Shown here piece by piece: positions 44,695 to 53,268 of a stretch of 64,000 nucleotides of DNA (position 1 is its first letter; the number at the start of each line of letters is the position of its first letter). The stretch comes from an uncultured Planctomycetaceae bacterium. GTDB taxonomy: Bacteria > Planctomycetota > Planctomycetia > Pirellulales > Thermoguttaceae. The stretch spans positions 62,001 through 126,000 of the forward strand of contig CAMJTU010000001.1 in assembly GCA_946408825.1 (NCBI GenBank), given 5' to 3'. Made by a program: the position numbers and the translations under genes. Under the pieces are notes generated by a model. It was not told the DNA's origin. It saw only the letters and a list, made by a program, of their open reading frames with translations, and made no database searches.

Positions 44695-46794
44695 ATGGGC
44701 AGAAAGCGGAATTTTCAGTGGCAGGACGCGGCGCTGCCGATCTTTGCCGCGGTCAGCGTCCTTGCGTTGCTGTTCCGGCTTCCCGTCGGTCTCATGGACA
44801 TGGCGCTGTCGATTAATCTCGCGATTTCCGCGACGATCTTTCTGGCGACGTTCTTTATAAGCAAACCGCTCGAATTCAGCGCGTTTCCGACGATTCTCCT
44901 TACGACGACGCTCTATCGACTCGTTCTTAACGTTTCGACGACGCGTCTCATTCTGACGCAAGGGAACGCGGGTCAGATCGTCGACGCGTTCAGTCGATTC
45001 GTCGCGGGGGACAGCGTCGTCGTCGGCGCCGTCGTTTTTCTGATTTTTGTCATCATTCAGTTCGTCGTAATCACGAAGGGCGCGACGCGAATCAGCGAGG
45101 TTACGGCGCGCTTTACGCTCGACGCGCTCCCCGGCCGACAGGCGGCTATCGATTTCGATCTGAACGCGGGCAATATCACAGAAGAAGAAGCGAAGATAGC
45201 GCGCGCCGAACTCGGCGAACAGTCTGATTTCTTCGGCGCGATGGACGGCGCGAGTAAATTCGTCCGCGGCGACGCGATCGCGGGACTGGCGATTGTGCTC
45301 GTCAACTTGATCGGCGGGCTTTGCGTCGGGGTCTTTCAGCGTCATATGTCGATCGGCGACGCCGTCTCGCTCTATTCGAAGCTGACGATTGGCGACGGTC
45401 TGGTGTCGCAGCTCCCCGCGTTCCTGATTTCGATAGCGACGGGACTGCTCGTCGCTAGGACGTCGCGTTCTCAGAATATTTCGAGCGTCGCGTTGGCGCA
45501 GACGTTTGGACGGCCGATCGCGTTGGCGACGACCGGCGTTTTCCTTCTGTTTTTAGCGTTTACCGGGCTTCCGGTTCTTCCGCTTTCGACGCTTGCCGCG
45601 GGATTTATCGTTCTTGCGTGGGTTATGGCGCGCCGTCCCGTCGCGACCCCTGCGCTTGAGACTGTCGGCGGCTCTTCAAAGTCCTCTAGCTCGAACGCTA
45701 AACGAGAGGCGGAGGAAGACGACGCGGAACTCGAACGCGCTCTTAAAGTGGAGCCGTTTGAAATCGCCATTGGCTCCGGTTTGTCAAACGTCGCGATTCC
45801 GGAGAACGGTCCGACGCTGCTCGATCGGGTTAAACGCGTTCGACTGACGCTGGCCTCGGAACTCGGCGTCGTTCTTCCTAAAACGAGCGTTCGCGACGAT
45901 AAGACGCTCGACGAAAATCAGTATTCTTTGCGAGTGAACGGCGTTGAAGTCGCGTCGGGCGTCGTTTATCCTCAGATGACGCTCGCGGTCGATTCCGGCT
46001 ACGCGGCGTCTGATCTTCAGGGACTCAGCGCGGTAGGACCGGGCGGCGCGCGTTCGTTCTGGATCGCGACGGACGACGAGGCGAAGGCTACGGAAGAAGG
46101 TTACGAACTTATGTCGCCGGGCGACGTTGTCGAACAGAAGACGCTCGAGGTCGCGCGTCGCGAGGCGGCGGCGTTTCTGTCGCGCGACGCGACAAAACGC
46201 CTCGTCGAACGACTCCGCGAAACGCATCCCGCGCTTGTCGAAGAAGCGCTGGGCGACGGCGGCGCCGGACTTGAGCCTCGTAAACTTGCCAGAATTCAAC
46301 AAGTCCTGCGGCTTTTGCTCGCGGAGGGCGTTTCGATTTTCCGACTCGACATAATTCTCGAAGCTGTCGACGATCTGACCTTACGCTACCCTGACGCGGA
46401 CGCATGGCGCGCCTTAGAGGCGGTTCGAGAACGACTGGCGCGGATTGTCGTCAATCGGCGTCGCGACGAAGACGGAGCGCTTCATGTGGCGTTTCTTGAT
46501 CCCGCCGGAGAAGACGCGCTTCGCGACGCGCTTGAAAAGGCGGAAAGCGGCGAACCTTCGTTCTCGTTGTCGTCGGAAGGACGCGCGTCGTTTGCCGCCG
46601 CGCTACGTACGACGGCTGAGGAGATGCGCGACGAAGGATTTGCGCCGACGATTCTGGTCGATAGCGAAATACGATACGCTCTGCATTGTTTTGCGCAGTC
46701 GAGCGGAATCGATCTGACCGTTTTCGCTTTTGACGAATTGGACGCCTCGACAAGGGCGCGTCAGGAGTGCGTCGTCAATTGGCAGGGCGCGTAA
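44695..46794 (+). CDS. flhA: Flagellar export apparatus protein FlhA
   Basis: 699 residues, the usual FlhA/SctV length. Central ring protein of the flagellar (or injectisome) type III export gate. N-terminal membrane part with eight helices carries the FHIPEP signature region (SVVVGAVVFLIFVIIQFVVI, TARFTLDALPGRQAAIDFDL with NAGNITEEEAK) and SKFVRGDAIAG; the cytoplasmic half has VRLTLASELGVVLPKTSVRD, DNQYSLRVNG-type (here ENQYSLRVNGVEV) and IQQVLRLLLAEGVSIF. Similarity is closer to FlhA than to SctV by impression, not measured. No other flagellar gene is nearby, so the export genes are dispersed. GGGAAGA precedes ATG. Confidence 0.92.
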   Translation: MGRKRNFQWQDAALPIFAAVSVLALLFRLPVGLMDMALSINLAISATIFLATFFISKPLEFSAFPTILLTTTLYRLVLNVSTTRLILTQGNAGQIVDAFSRFVAGDSVVVGAVVFLIFVIIQFVVITKGATRISEVTARFTLDALPGRQAAIDFDLNAGNITEEEAKIARAELGEQSDFFGAMDGASKFVRGDAIAGLAIVLVNLIGGLCVGVFQRHMSIGDAVSLYSKLTIGDGLVSQLPAFLISIATGLLVARTSRSQNISSVALAQTFGRPIALATTGVFLLFLAFTGLPVLPLSTLAAGFIVLAWVMARRPVATPALETVGGSSKSSSSNAKREAEEDDAELERALKVEPFEIAIGSGLSNVAIPENGPTLLDRVKRVRLTLASELGVVLPKTSVRDDKTLDENQYSLRVNGVEVASGVVYPQMTLAVDSGYAASDLQGLSAVGPGGARSFWIATDDEAKATEEGYELMSPGDVVEQKTLEVARREAAAFLSRDATKRLVERLRETHPALVEEALGDGGAGLEPRKLARIQQVLRLLLAEGVSIFRLDIILEAVDDLTLRYPDADAWRALEAVRERLARIVVNRRRDEDGALHVAFLDPAGEDALRDALEKAESGEPSFSLSSEGRASFAAALRTTAEEMRDEGFAPTILVDSEIRYALHCFAQSSGIDLTVFAFDELDASTRARQECVVNWQGA

Positions 46795-46840
46795 TCGTTT
46801 CCCCTCTTTGCGATAATTTTAGGAAAGATAGGAGAAAGAC

Positions 46841-46869
46841 TCGACAGAGCGGCTTTTTCACAATATAAT
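46841..46869 (+). promoter_or_regulatory. Sigma70 promoter before the zinc-ribbon gene
   Basis: TCGACA (46841-46846), 17-base spacer, perfect TATAAT (46864-46869). Confidence 0.65.
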
Positions 46870-46925
46870 AGTAAGGGACACGCCGACTGTTGCGACGTTC
46901 GTTCGTGCATTTTGAGGACGCTATT

Positions 46926-47288
46926 ATGAAAGAGAAACGATACGGCTACGGCCCCTGGGAATATCGCTATATCTGTAAGAGTTGCGGCCATGCTGTGCGC
47001 GAACCGAAGAACGAACTGCCTTGTAAGATTTGCGGCGGCGAATACGGTCCCAGGATTTCCGTCCGCAAGCTCTATCTCGAACCCGAAAAGCCCGACGAAA
47101 TCGTCGAGGTCGAGTATCAGCTCCCTCGTAATTTTCTCGACCGTATCAAAGAATTGCTCGGATTAGAAGTTAAACCTCGTTACGGCGTTCGCGAGGAGCG
47201 TCGAAGGGCGCCCCGTCGATGGCGCTGGCAGACGCATGCTGAGATCGAGGAGGAATCGGGCGTTCTTCGTCACGACGATTTTCTTTGA
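46926..47288 (+). CDS. Zinc-ribbon protein, 120 residues
   Basis: Two CxxC pairs, YICKSCGHAV and LPCKICGGEYG, form a zinc ribbon; the remainder is basic (VREERRRAPRRWRWQTHAE) with an acidic tail. Small ribbon proteins often bind nucleic acid or act as accessory subunits; the function here is unknown. ATG 46926 (MKEKRYGYGPWEYR) is chosen over an in-frame upstream codon at 46890 because the promoter and GAGGACG lie before it. It stands alone between flhA and tRNA-Pro. Confidence 0.75.
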   Translation: MKEKRYGYGPWEYRYICKSCGHAVREPKNELPCKICGGEYGPRISVRKLYLEPEKPDEIVEVEYQLPRNFLDRIKELLGLEVKPRYGVREERRRAPRRWRWQTHAEIEEESGVLRHDDFL

Positions 47289-47384
47289 AGCCTTACGACG
47301 TCCGTGGAAGCGTCGACGTCGGGCTGGAAGTCGCCGTTTTGTTTTTGTTTCGATTCCGCCCCTTTCGGATTCTCGACTTGGCGT

Positions 47385-47390
47385 TATAAT
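47385..47390 (+). promoter_or_regulatory. -10 element of tRNA-Pro
   Basis: Perfect TATAAT 41 bases before the tRNA; -35 is weak. Confidence 0.45.
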
Positions 47391-47431
47391 AAGCCGAACT
47401 TACGCGGTCGGCGACGCGTCGTTCGCGTAAT

Positions 47432-47508
<77 letters not shown>

Positions 47509-47516
47509 GAATTTCG

Positions 47517-47545
47517 AGCGTTCGTTTTTCGAACGCTTTTTTTTT
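47517..47545 (+). terminator. Rho-independent terminator after tRNA-Pro
   Basis: AGCGTTCG, loop TTTTT, CGAACGCT, then eight T. Confidence 0.92.
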
Positions 47546-47621
47546 GCCCTAGTTGATCCCGATCTTCTTTTTCCTACGACGTTTCTTTTCTCGTCGTCCT
47601 TTCGTCGTCGAAGACATAGAG

Positions 47622-47627
47622 TATAAT
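47622..47627 (+). promoter_or_regulatory. Candidate -10 element
   Basis: TATAAT 43 bases before the next gene's ATG at 47671; -35 not clear. Confidence 0.35.
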
Positions 47628-47670
47628 TAATGCGGCGGGCGTTAGACCGCCAAAGATGGAGAAACACTGT

Positions 47671-48291
47671 ATGACACAAAAACGAACGGCGAAAAATCAG
47701 CGCGTGGAACAGACTCTTGTTTTGCGCAATCCGGCTGTTGCGGCGATTCTCGCATGGCTCTTGCCCGGCGCGGGGCATCTTTATCAGCGACGCTATTTTA
47801 AAGCCGCGATTTACGGAATCAGTATCTGGACCCTTGTCGTCGCAGGATTAGCGATGGGTAGTTATCGCGCTCCGCTCGCCGGAAGCGACGGGTCGGAACC
47901 GATTTTTTTCGCGCGAACCGTCTACTGTTCGTGGCGTCCCGGCGATCGTCGTTTAGCGTTTGTGCCTCAAGCCTGCGTCGGCGTTATGGCGATTCCCGCG
48001 CTCATGCAGGCGCGTACGCCTCGCGACGCCGACGGATCGTTTTGGTCCGCCGCGTTTGCGTCTCCAAGAATGCCGTCTGAGTCTTCGACGCGCCCTAATC
48101 AGCCGTCGAGCAACGACGTCGCGGCGTATCTCCATTCTTGGCTCGATCTTAGCGTCCTCTACACGATAACCGCGGGTCTTCTGAACCTGTTGGCGATTTT
48201 TGACGCTTTTGCGGGACCGACGATCGTTCGTGAAAGCGAAGAGGAAAAGGAGAAACAAAAGGACGCCAAAGGAGCGGCGGTCGCCGCTTGA
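47671..48291 (+). CDS. DUF6677-like planctomycete membrane protein
   Basis: 206 residues. The start region contains AILAWLLPGAGHLYQRRYFKA, a TM2/DUF6677-like motif of a helix ending in a Gly-rich turn and an aromatic-basic patch, followed by more hydrophobic helices (AIYGISIWTLVVAGLAM, LYTITAGLLNLLAIFDAF). Function unknown. ATG 47671 with ATGGAGAAAC upstream is preferred over ATG 47656. It heads a likely operon with the thioesterase (14 bases downstream) and an SDR. Confidence 0.7.
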   Translation: MTQKRTAKNQRVEQTLVLRNPAVAAILAWLLPGAGHLYQRRYFKAAIYGISIWTLVVAGLAMGSYRAPLAGSDGSEPIFFARTVYCSWRPGDRRLAFVPQACVGVMAIPALMQARTPRDADGSFWSAAFASPRMPSESSTRPNQPSSNDVAAYLHSWLDLSVLYTITAGLLNLLAIFDAFAGPTIVRESEEEKEKQKDAKGAAVAA

Positions 48292-48305
48292 CGGGAGATT
48301 CGACG

Positions 48306-48791
48306 ATGGAGAAACAAGCAGACGCCGTTCAGAACGCCAAAAGTACGAGAAGAAAGCCGGCGGCGGCGATAGGCTACGAGTCTGAGATTCAATTTCGCGT
48401 CCGTTATCAAGAAACGGATCAGATGGGCGTCGTTTATCACGGCAATTATTTCGCGTTCTTCGAGATGGGACGGACGGAATTGCTCCGCGAAGCGACCGGC
48501 CGCAGCTATCGCGACGTCGAGGAGAGCGGCGTTATGATGGTCGTCTCCGAGGCGCGTTGTCGCTATCTGAAGCCCGCTCGTTACGACGACATGTTGACGT
48601 TACGGACGCGCGTCGCCAACGTTACGGCGGCGTCTTTGGTTCACGATTATGAAATCTACCGCGACGGCGAACTCCTTGTAAAAGGCGAAACGACGCTTGT
48701 CTGCGTAGATAATCGCGGGAAAATTGTCCCCGTTCCTGAGTGGATTCGTAATTTTTCGCGTAAAACGGACGAAACCAAGAGCGACGACTGA
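48306..48791 (+). CDS. YbgC/4HBT-type acyl-CoA thioesterase
   Basis: 161 residues, hotdog fold. FRVRYQETDQMGVVYHGNYF has the catalytic Asp and the HxNY pattern of the 4-hydroxybenzoyl-CoA/YbgC family, and FFEMGRTELLREATG is the following helix. YbgC hydrolyses short acyl-CoA and is linked to the Tol-Pal envelope system in proteobacteria; no tol genes are present here. ATG 48306 with CGGGAG upstream is used instead of the overlapping upstream TTG. Same strand and close spacing to neighbours suggest co-transcription. Confidence 0.92.
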   Translation: MEKQADAVQNAKSTRRKPAAAIGYESEIQFRVRYQETDQMGVVYHGNYFAFFEMGRTELLREATGRSYRDVEESGVMMVVSEARCRYLKPARYDDMLTLRTRVANVTAASLVHDYEIYRDGELLVKGETTLVCVDNRGKIVPVPEWIRNFSRKTDETKSDD

Positions 48792-48827
48792 CGTCTGTTT
48801 TTTGCAATTTGGGCGAGGAGATTCGTC

Positions 48828-49925
48828 ATGAGCGAGACCTATTTTATAACAGGCGCCACGGGGTTCATCGGCAGTTGTCTGGCGAGAAAACTCGTGGGGC
48901 TAGGGGCTCGTGTGAAGTGCCTTGTTCGTCCGACCTCGAATCGCGACGAGTTGCGACGGTTAGGCGACGTCGAGTTTATCGAGGGCGATCTCAAAGACGG
49001 CGCCGCGCTTGCGGCGGGCGTCGCCGGAGTCTCGGGCGTTTTCCATCTCGCCGGTCTCACACGTGAGAGACGTTCCGGCGAGTTTATGGAAGTCAATTGC
49101 GGCGGAACTCTTGATCTTGTAAGGTATTGCGTTCGTTCTGGGAATAACCCGACTTTTGTCTTTGTCTCGTCTCTTTCCGCGGCGGGAATCGCCCCAAAAG
49201 GCGACGTTCTCAGCGGTCAAACCGGCGAACGTCTCTACGACCTTTGCCGTCGTAAGCGCGAGACCGACTATCCTCGACCGATTTCGCCTTATGGTCGCAG
49301 TAAGTTTGCGGCGGAACAAAACCTTCAGGATTATGCCGCGAAACTTCCGATTACGATCGTGCGTCCTCCTTATGTTTTTGGCGAACGCGACATGGCGTCG
49401 GAACCTCTTTTTACGATGGCGAAGCGACGCGGAAATTTTGTGAATCCCGGATGGAAAGACCATTATTTTTCTTTCGTATACGTCGAGGACCTAATCGATA
49501 TCCTCATTGCGGCGATGAAGAACGGAGAACGCCTTACTCCGACGAGTCTCGTTCCGACGCAAGAATCCGGCGCGCGCGCTAAGTTTTGTTCCGGTAAGGG
49601 AATCTACTTCGCGACGGCGCCGGAGCCGATTCTTTTTTCCGAGTTTGGACGCATGATCGGCAGGGCCTACGGTCGAAAACGTACGCGCGTCTTTCGCGTT
49701 CCGCCGATGGGAGTTTTGGGCGCCGGCGTTTACGGCGAAATATATAAATCGCTCAGGGGCGGCGGATTTGCGATGGATTTCAACAAAGCGATCGAAGCGC
49801 TGCGAGGACCGTGGATATGCTCCGGCGTCAAGGCTGCGGAACAACTTGGCGCGACGATTTCACCCGAGCTTGAGGAGAAAATCGCGCGCGTCGCTCTCTG
49901 GTACGAGAATCGGAACAAACGATGA
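48828..49925 (+). CDS. NAD-dependent epimerase/dehydratase (extended SDR)
   Basis: 365 residues. The N-terminal TGxxGxxG motif is ITGATGFIGSCLARKLVGLG; SSLSAAGIAP gives the catalytic Ser and SPYGRSKFAAEQ the Tyr-x3-Lys pair. The C-terminal domain (FVYVEDLIDILIAAMKNGERL, YFATAPEPILFSEFGRMIG) is that of sugar-nucleotide or steroid-type extended SDRs. Substrate cannot be named. GAGGAG 11 bases before ATG supports the start. The gene ends the thioesterase operon. Confidence 0.9.
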   Translation: MSETYFITGATGFIGSCLARKLVGLGARVKCLVRPTSNRDELRRLGDVEFIEGDLKDGAALAAGVAGVSGVFHLAGLTRERRSGEFMEVNCGGTLDLVRYCVRSGNNPTFVFVSSLSAAGIAPKGDVLSGQTGERLYDLCRRKRETDYPRPISPYGRSKFAAEQNLQDYAAKLPITIVRPPYVFGERDMASEPLFTMAKRRGNFVNPGWKDHYFSFVYVEDLIDILIAAMKNGERLTPTSLVPTQESGARAKFCSGKGIYFATAPEPILFSEFGRMIGRAYGRKRTRVFRVPPMGVLGAGVYGEIYKSLRGGGFAMDFNKAIEALRGPWICSGVKAAEQLGATISPELEEKIARVALWYENRNKR

Positions 49926-50039
49926 AAATGTCTCCGGCGCTTGACCCTCGTCGTGCGAGCGCTTAAAATCAATCGAGTCGCTCCTCTTCGAGGCGTCGAC
50001 TTTTTTACTGACGGCGAAACGGTGTTTTGAGGCAATAGA

Positions 50040-50750
50040 ATGGGCGAAGTCATATCTGTAGGCGCGATTGAATTTGCAAGCGTCGTCGCCGGTTATCAGG
50101 CGCTCGACGCTCTCATGAAAAGCGCGACGACGACGCTACACGTCGCTCGTTCCGTAAGTCCGGGGAATTTTCTTGTCGTTTTCTCCGGCTCTGTCGGCGA
50201 TATCAATATGGCGATGGAGACGGCGCGGCAGGTCGGCGGATCGCAGGTCGTCGATTTTTTGACTGTCGCCAATATTCATCCGGCGCTCTTTCCCGCGATG
50301 GCGGAGGAAGTCGTTCTCGATCCGGAAAAGCTCGGAGCGTTGGGCGTCGTAGAGACTCGAACCGCGGTTTCCGCGATGGTCGCGGCCGACGCGGCGTGTA
50401 AAGCCGCGTCTGTCACGCTCTTTAAACTCGCGTTTAACACAGAGCTGAATGGCAAAGGGCTGCTCCTCATGAACGGCGCGCTTTCCGACGTTCAAGCGGC
50501 GGTCGCCGCCGGAATCGACGCGATTCAAGACGGCGGCTTTCTGGTCGATTCCGCCGTTATTCCTCGACCGGGACGCGAGCTTTTCCTTGGCGTCGGCGAT
50601 AAGTCGGGCGCTAAAGAGCCCCCAAAACGCGAGATTTCCGGCGACTTGTCTGAGGAGATTGGAGACGTCGGAAAAACAGACGTCGCCGCGAAACCGAGAC
50701 GTAGAAGCGCAGGCGCGGCGAAAAGCGGCGTGGCGAGCAAGAAATCCTGA
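50040..50750 (+). CDS. Tandem-BMC (PduT-like) microcompartment shell protein
   Basis: 236 residues with two BMC domains. Domain 1: GAIEFASVVAGYQALDALMK to ARQVGG; domain 2: GVVETRTAVSAMVAADAACK to DSAVIPRPGREL. The length, the connecting segment (VDFLTVANIHPALFPAMA) and VIPRP are very close to PduT, a trimeric shell tile whose Cys38 (in a CPG motif) holds a 4Fe-4S cluster. Here that position is Ser (SVSPGNFLVV), so the cluster is probably absent. A Lys/Ala-rich tail of ~45 residues is added. No other shell or enzyme gene of a microcompartment is in the window. Terminator follows. Confidence 0.88.
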   Translation: MGEVISVGAIEFASVVAGYQALDALMKSATTTLHVARSVSPGNFLVVFSGSVGDINMAMETARQVGGSQVVDFLTVANIHPALFPAMAEEVVLDPEKLGALGVVETRTAVSAMVAADAACKAASVTLFKLAFNTELNGKGLLLMNGALSDVQAAVAAGIDAIQDGGFLVDSAVIPRPGRELFLGVGDKSGAKEPPKREISGDLSEEIGDVGKTDVAAKPRRRSAGAAKSGVASKKS

Positions 50751-50784
50751 CTCTATTCTCATCGTTTACAACGTTCCTTTCATA

Positions 50785-50823
50785 CTCCCGTTGGTCGTCG
50801 TATGTCGAGTAACGGGGGTTTTT
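50785..50823 (+). terminator. Rho-independent terminator of the BMC gene
   Basis: CTCCCGTT / AACGGGGG (8 bp, one G-U) followed by TTTTT. Confidence 0.7.
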
Positions 50824-51047
50824 GTTAGGTCAGGGATTTTTGACGACGCTTGTCGTCGGTTTGGATTTTCGATAGAATTTCAGGGGTTGGCGGGAACGTT
50901 TAACGTTTCTCCCTTGATTTCAGACTCCGCCGTAGCGGAGCGACGCTTTTAACGGGAAGCAAAAGACGTTTTTAGCGTCTAGAACAGGACTTAAGTTTTG
51001 ACTTGTCCATCGTGTGCTTCACGAGAAGCGCAGAGAAGGAACCGTAG

Positions 51048-52088
51048 ATGAAGAAGATTGTCGTCGTTGGCTCGCAGGGAACGTTGGGGCATGAACTTGT
51101 TCGCAGTTGGAACGATTCTTTCGTAGAAGAACGGATCGCCTCCCAGTTTGGCGAGACGCCAAACTCCGAGAAGGATCATATCGTCTCGTTGAATCTACCT
51201 GATTTTGACGTATGCGCGCGTCTGGCGGCCATCGAGACGATCTGTGAATTTCATCCCGACGTTATCGTCAACGCGGCGGGCGTCAACCTGATCGACTGGC
51301 TTGAGTCGCGTCCGAACACGGCGCGAACGCTTCATGAGCAAGGGCCGGTAAACTTACGAGAAGCGGCGAAGCGTTGCGGAGCGCTCCTCGTCCAGTATAG
51401 TTGCGGCGAGGTCTTCTACCGTTCGCGTCTTGAGCAGGGCGTCGTCGACAAGCGCGAGCGCGCGGAGACGCCGGAAAACGCGAGATCGCGCGTCCGGGCG
51501 TTCGACGATCAATCGCGTCTCGATCTTCCCGTTTCGCCCGACGCGCCCGGTTTTGACGAAACGACCGTTCCGAACCCCGCGAGCGTCTACGCGAAGACGA
51601 AGCTCGAGAGCGAACGCGTCGCGTCGGAGGCGCCCGATTATCTCGTTTTACGCTTTTCAGCGCTCTTCGGCGAATCGACCCAGTTTTCGAGCGGCAACCT
51701 TGTCGAGTCGCTTCTCAACGCTTTTCGTCGTTCAAAGCGAGTTAGCGCGATTAGCGATCGCGTCGTGGAACCGCTGTGGGCGATCGACGTTCTTTGCGCG
51801 ACGAAGACGTTGATTCGTCGTGGCGCGCGCGGACTCTTTCATCTTACCGGGGGCTCGCGTGGAACGCCGGAAGACGTCGCGCGTTTTTTGCTGACGAAGT
51901 CGGAGTGGTCAGACCGCGTCGTTTCCGGGGTGACGACGGCCGAATACGGCGTGTCGGCGCCTCATTCGTCCTTTACCGTTTTGAGTTCAAGTCGTTACGA
52001 AGAGATCGACGGACTCTATCGCGTCCCCGCGTGGCAGACCGCGCTGACCGATTTCTTGGATTGGCGTCGGCGTAAGACCGCCTCTTGA
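51048..52088 (+). CDS. RmlD-like sugar-nucleotide reductase (SDR)
   Basis: 346 residues. N-terminal IVVVGSQGTLGHELVRSW is the NAD(P) motif of RmlD-type dTDP-4-dehydrorhamnose reductases; VIVNAAGVNLIDW, VQYSCGEVFY (Ser-containing strand) and ASVYAKTKLESERV (Tyr-x3-Lys) follow, then LRFSALFG and LWAIDVLCATKTLIR. A ~50-residue insert around ERAETPENARSRVR is not typical. Other rhamnose genes (rmlABC) are not in the window, so the exact sugar is open. AGAAGGAACC before ATG. It precedes two small genes on the same strand. Confidence 0.85.
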   Translation: MKKIVVVGSQGTLGHELVRSWNDSFVEERIASQFGETPNSEKDHIVSLNLPDFDVCARLAAIETICEFHPDVIVNAAGVNLIDWLESRPNTARTLHEQGPVNLREAAKRCGALLVQYSCGEVFYRSRLEQGVVDKRERAETPENARSRVRAFDDQSRLDLPVSPDAPGFDETTVPNPASVYAKTKLESERVASEAPDYLVLRFSALFGESTQFSSGNLVESLLNAFRRSKRVSAISDRVVEPLWAIDVLCATKTLIRRGARGLFHLTGGSRGTPEDVARFLLTKSEWSDRVVSGVTTAEYGVSAPHSSFTVLSSSRYEEIDGLYRVPAWQTALTDFLDWRRRKTAS

Positions 52089-52100
52089 TCGGGAGAAGAA

Positions 52101-52700
52101 ATGAGCGTCTTTATCGTTCACAGAGACGGCGGCAAGACGCCGGTCGACAGGGCGCTGCTCGTTAAACTTGCGGAGTCGCGTCGGCTGGAGCCGGAGACGA
52201 CGCTTGAGGTCGACGGGGTTACGCGGCGCGCCCATGAACTTTCGGAACTTGCGCCGATATTTCGTCGTTTAGGCTACGAGGAGCCGGTCGCCGTTCCGAC
52301 TCCGCCGCGCGTGGGCGAACCGTCGCCTGAACCGGCGCCGCGTCCCGAGCCCGATCCCGACGACGATCCCGACCGCGAACTTTCCGAAACGGAGATTCGT
52401 CGACTCGCCGTTAAACGCGTCGACGGTCGGTTTCGCGCCGACGCGATTTCGCGGGCGCTCGCGCTGACTGCGGGAATTGTCGTTATCCTGTACGCGCTCG
52501 GTTCAATCGTCGTCGGCGCGATCTGGCGATCGCCCGGCGCTTGGACTGAACTTTTGTTTCGCGAAACGGCGCTTGGGGTTGCGTTTGTTTTTTATTTCGG
52601 GATAAGAAGAGCGATACGGACGAACGCGATCCTTCGCGAGGAAGCCGCGATACGGCAAGAACTGCTCCTCCGGAAACTCTTATCCGACGAGGAGCGATAA
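52101..52700 (+). CDS. GYF_2-like domain membrane protein
   Basis: 199 residues. N-terminal ~50 residues (FIVHRDGGKTPVDRALLVKL then LEPETTLEVDGVTRRAHEL) resemble the GYF_2 domain common in planctomycete membrane proteins. A Pro/Glu linker (EPAPRPEPDPDDDPD) leads to two hydrophobic helices (GIVVILYALGSIVVGAIW and LGVAFVFYFGI) and a basic end. GGGAGAAG precedes ATG, 12 bases after the RmlD-like stop. Role unknown. Confidence 0.72.
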   Translation: MSVFIVHRDGGKTPVDRALLVKLAESRRLEPETTLEVDGVTRRAHELSELAPIFRRLGYEEPVAVPTPPRVGEPSPEPAPRPEPDPDDDPDRELSETEIRRLAVKRVDGRFRADAISRALALTAGIVVILYALGSIVVGAIWRSPGAWTELLFRETALGVAFVFYFGIRRAIRTNAILREEAAIRQELLLRKLLSDEER

Positions 52701-52747
52701 CAGCGTTCCAATAGACGCGTTGCTTTAACGCCTTAGAGAGGACTGTC

Positions 52748-53140
52748 ATGGAAAAGAAAAATCACGCCGTCAACTTGGAAACGCTTCTTGCCGCCGCGAA
52801 GGGCAAGTCTGTGATGCGCGTTATTTTCTACCGTCGCGCGTTTCAAGTCGAGGAGACGGGGCGTCTCGTCGAATGTCGCGATTTCGCGAACCAGCTGAAT
52901 TTCTTCCTCCAAACGGTCGGTTGGCGAATCCAGCGGGAAACGTACCACAACGAAGTCGTTTCCGACGCGGGGAACTACATCTGCGACTATCAGGACTTCG
53001 CGATCCAGCCCGACGACGCGACGTTCGACCGACTCGTGAAACTCGCCGCGATGCTTGACGGCGGTTCTAAATCGGAAGGCGCGTCTTACGTCGAGCCGGA
53101 GAAATGGCCGCTCTTCCAAGACGTCGTCGCGTTTCTTTGA
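52748..53140 (+). CDS. Hypothetical protein, 130 residues
   Basis: No family recognised. Compact alpha/beta protein (SVMRVIFYRRAFQVEETGRL, WRIQRETYHNEVVSD, LVKLAAMLDGGSK) without signal or membrane segment, with native codons and GAGAGG upstream of ATG. It may be the last gene of the RmlD-like/GYF run, 47 bases after it. Confidence 0.65.
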   Translation: MEKKNHAVNLETLLAAAKGKSVMRVIFYRRAFQVEETGRLVECRDFANQLNFFLQTVGWRIQRETYHNEVVSDAGNYICDYQDFAIQPDDATFDRLVKLAAMLDGGSKSEGASYVEPEKWPLFQDVVAFL

Positions 53141-53268
53141 GCGCGGATTTCGCTTATCGCAATCCGAACCTTAGCAGACGCCCTGCGCCGTATGTAAAGA
53201 TTCCTTTTTCAACCGTCGAATAGGAATTTCAAGGACGCGCGAAGCGGCCGATTTCTTCGTCTTTGCGT

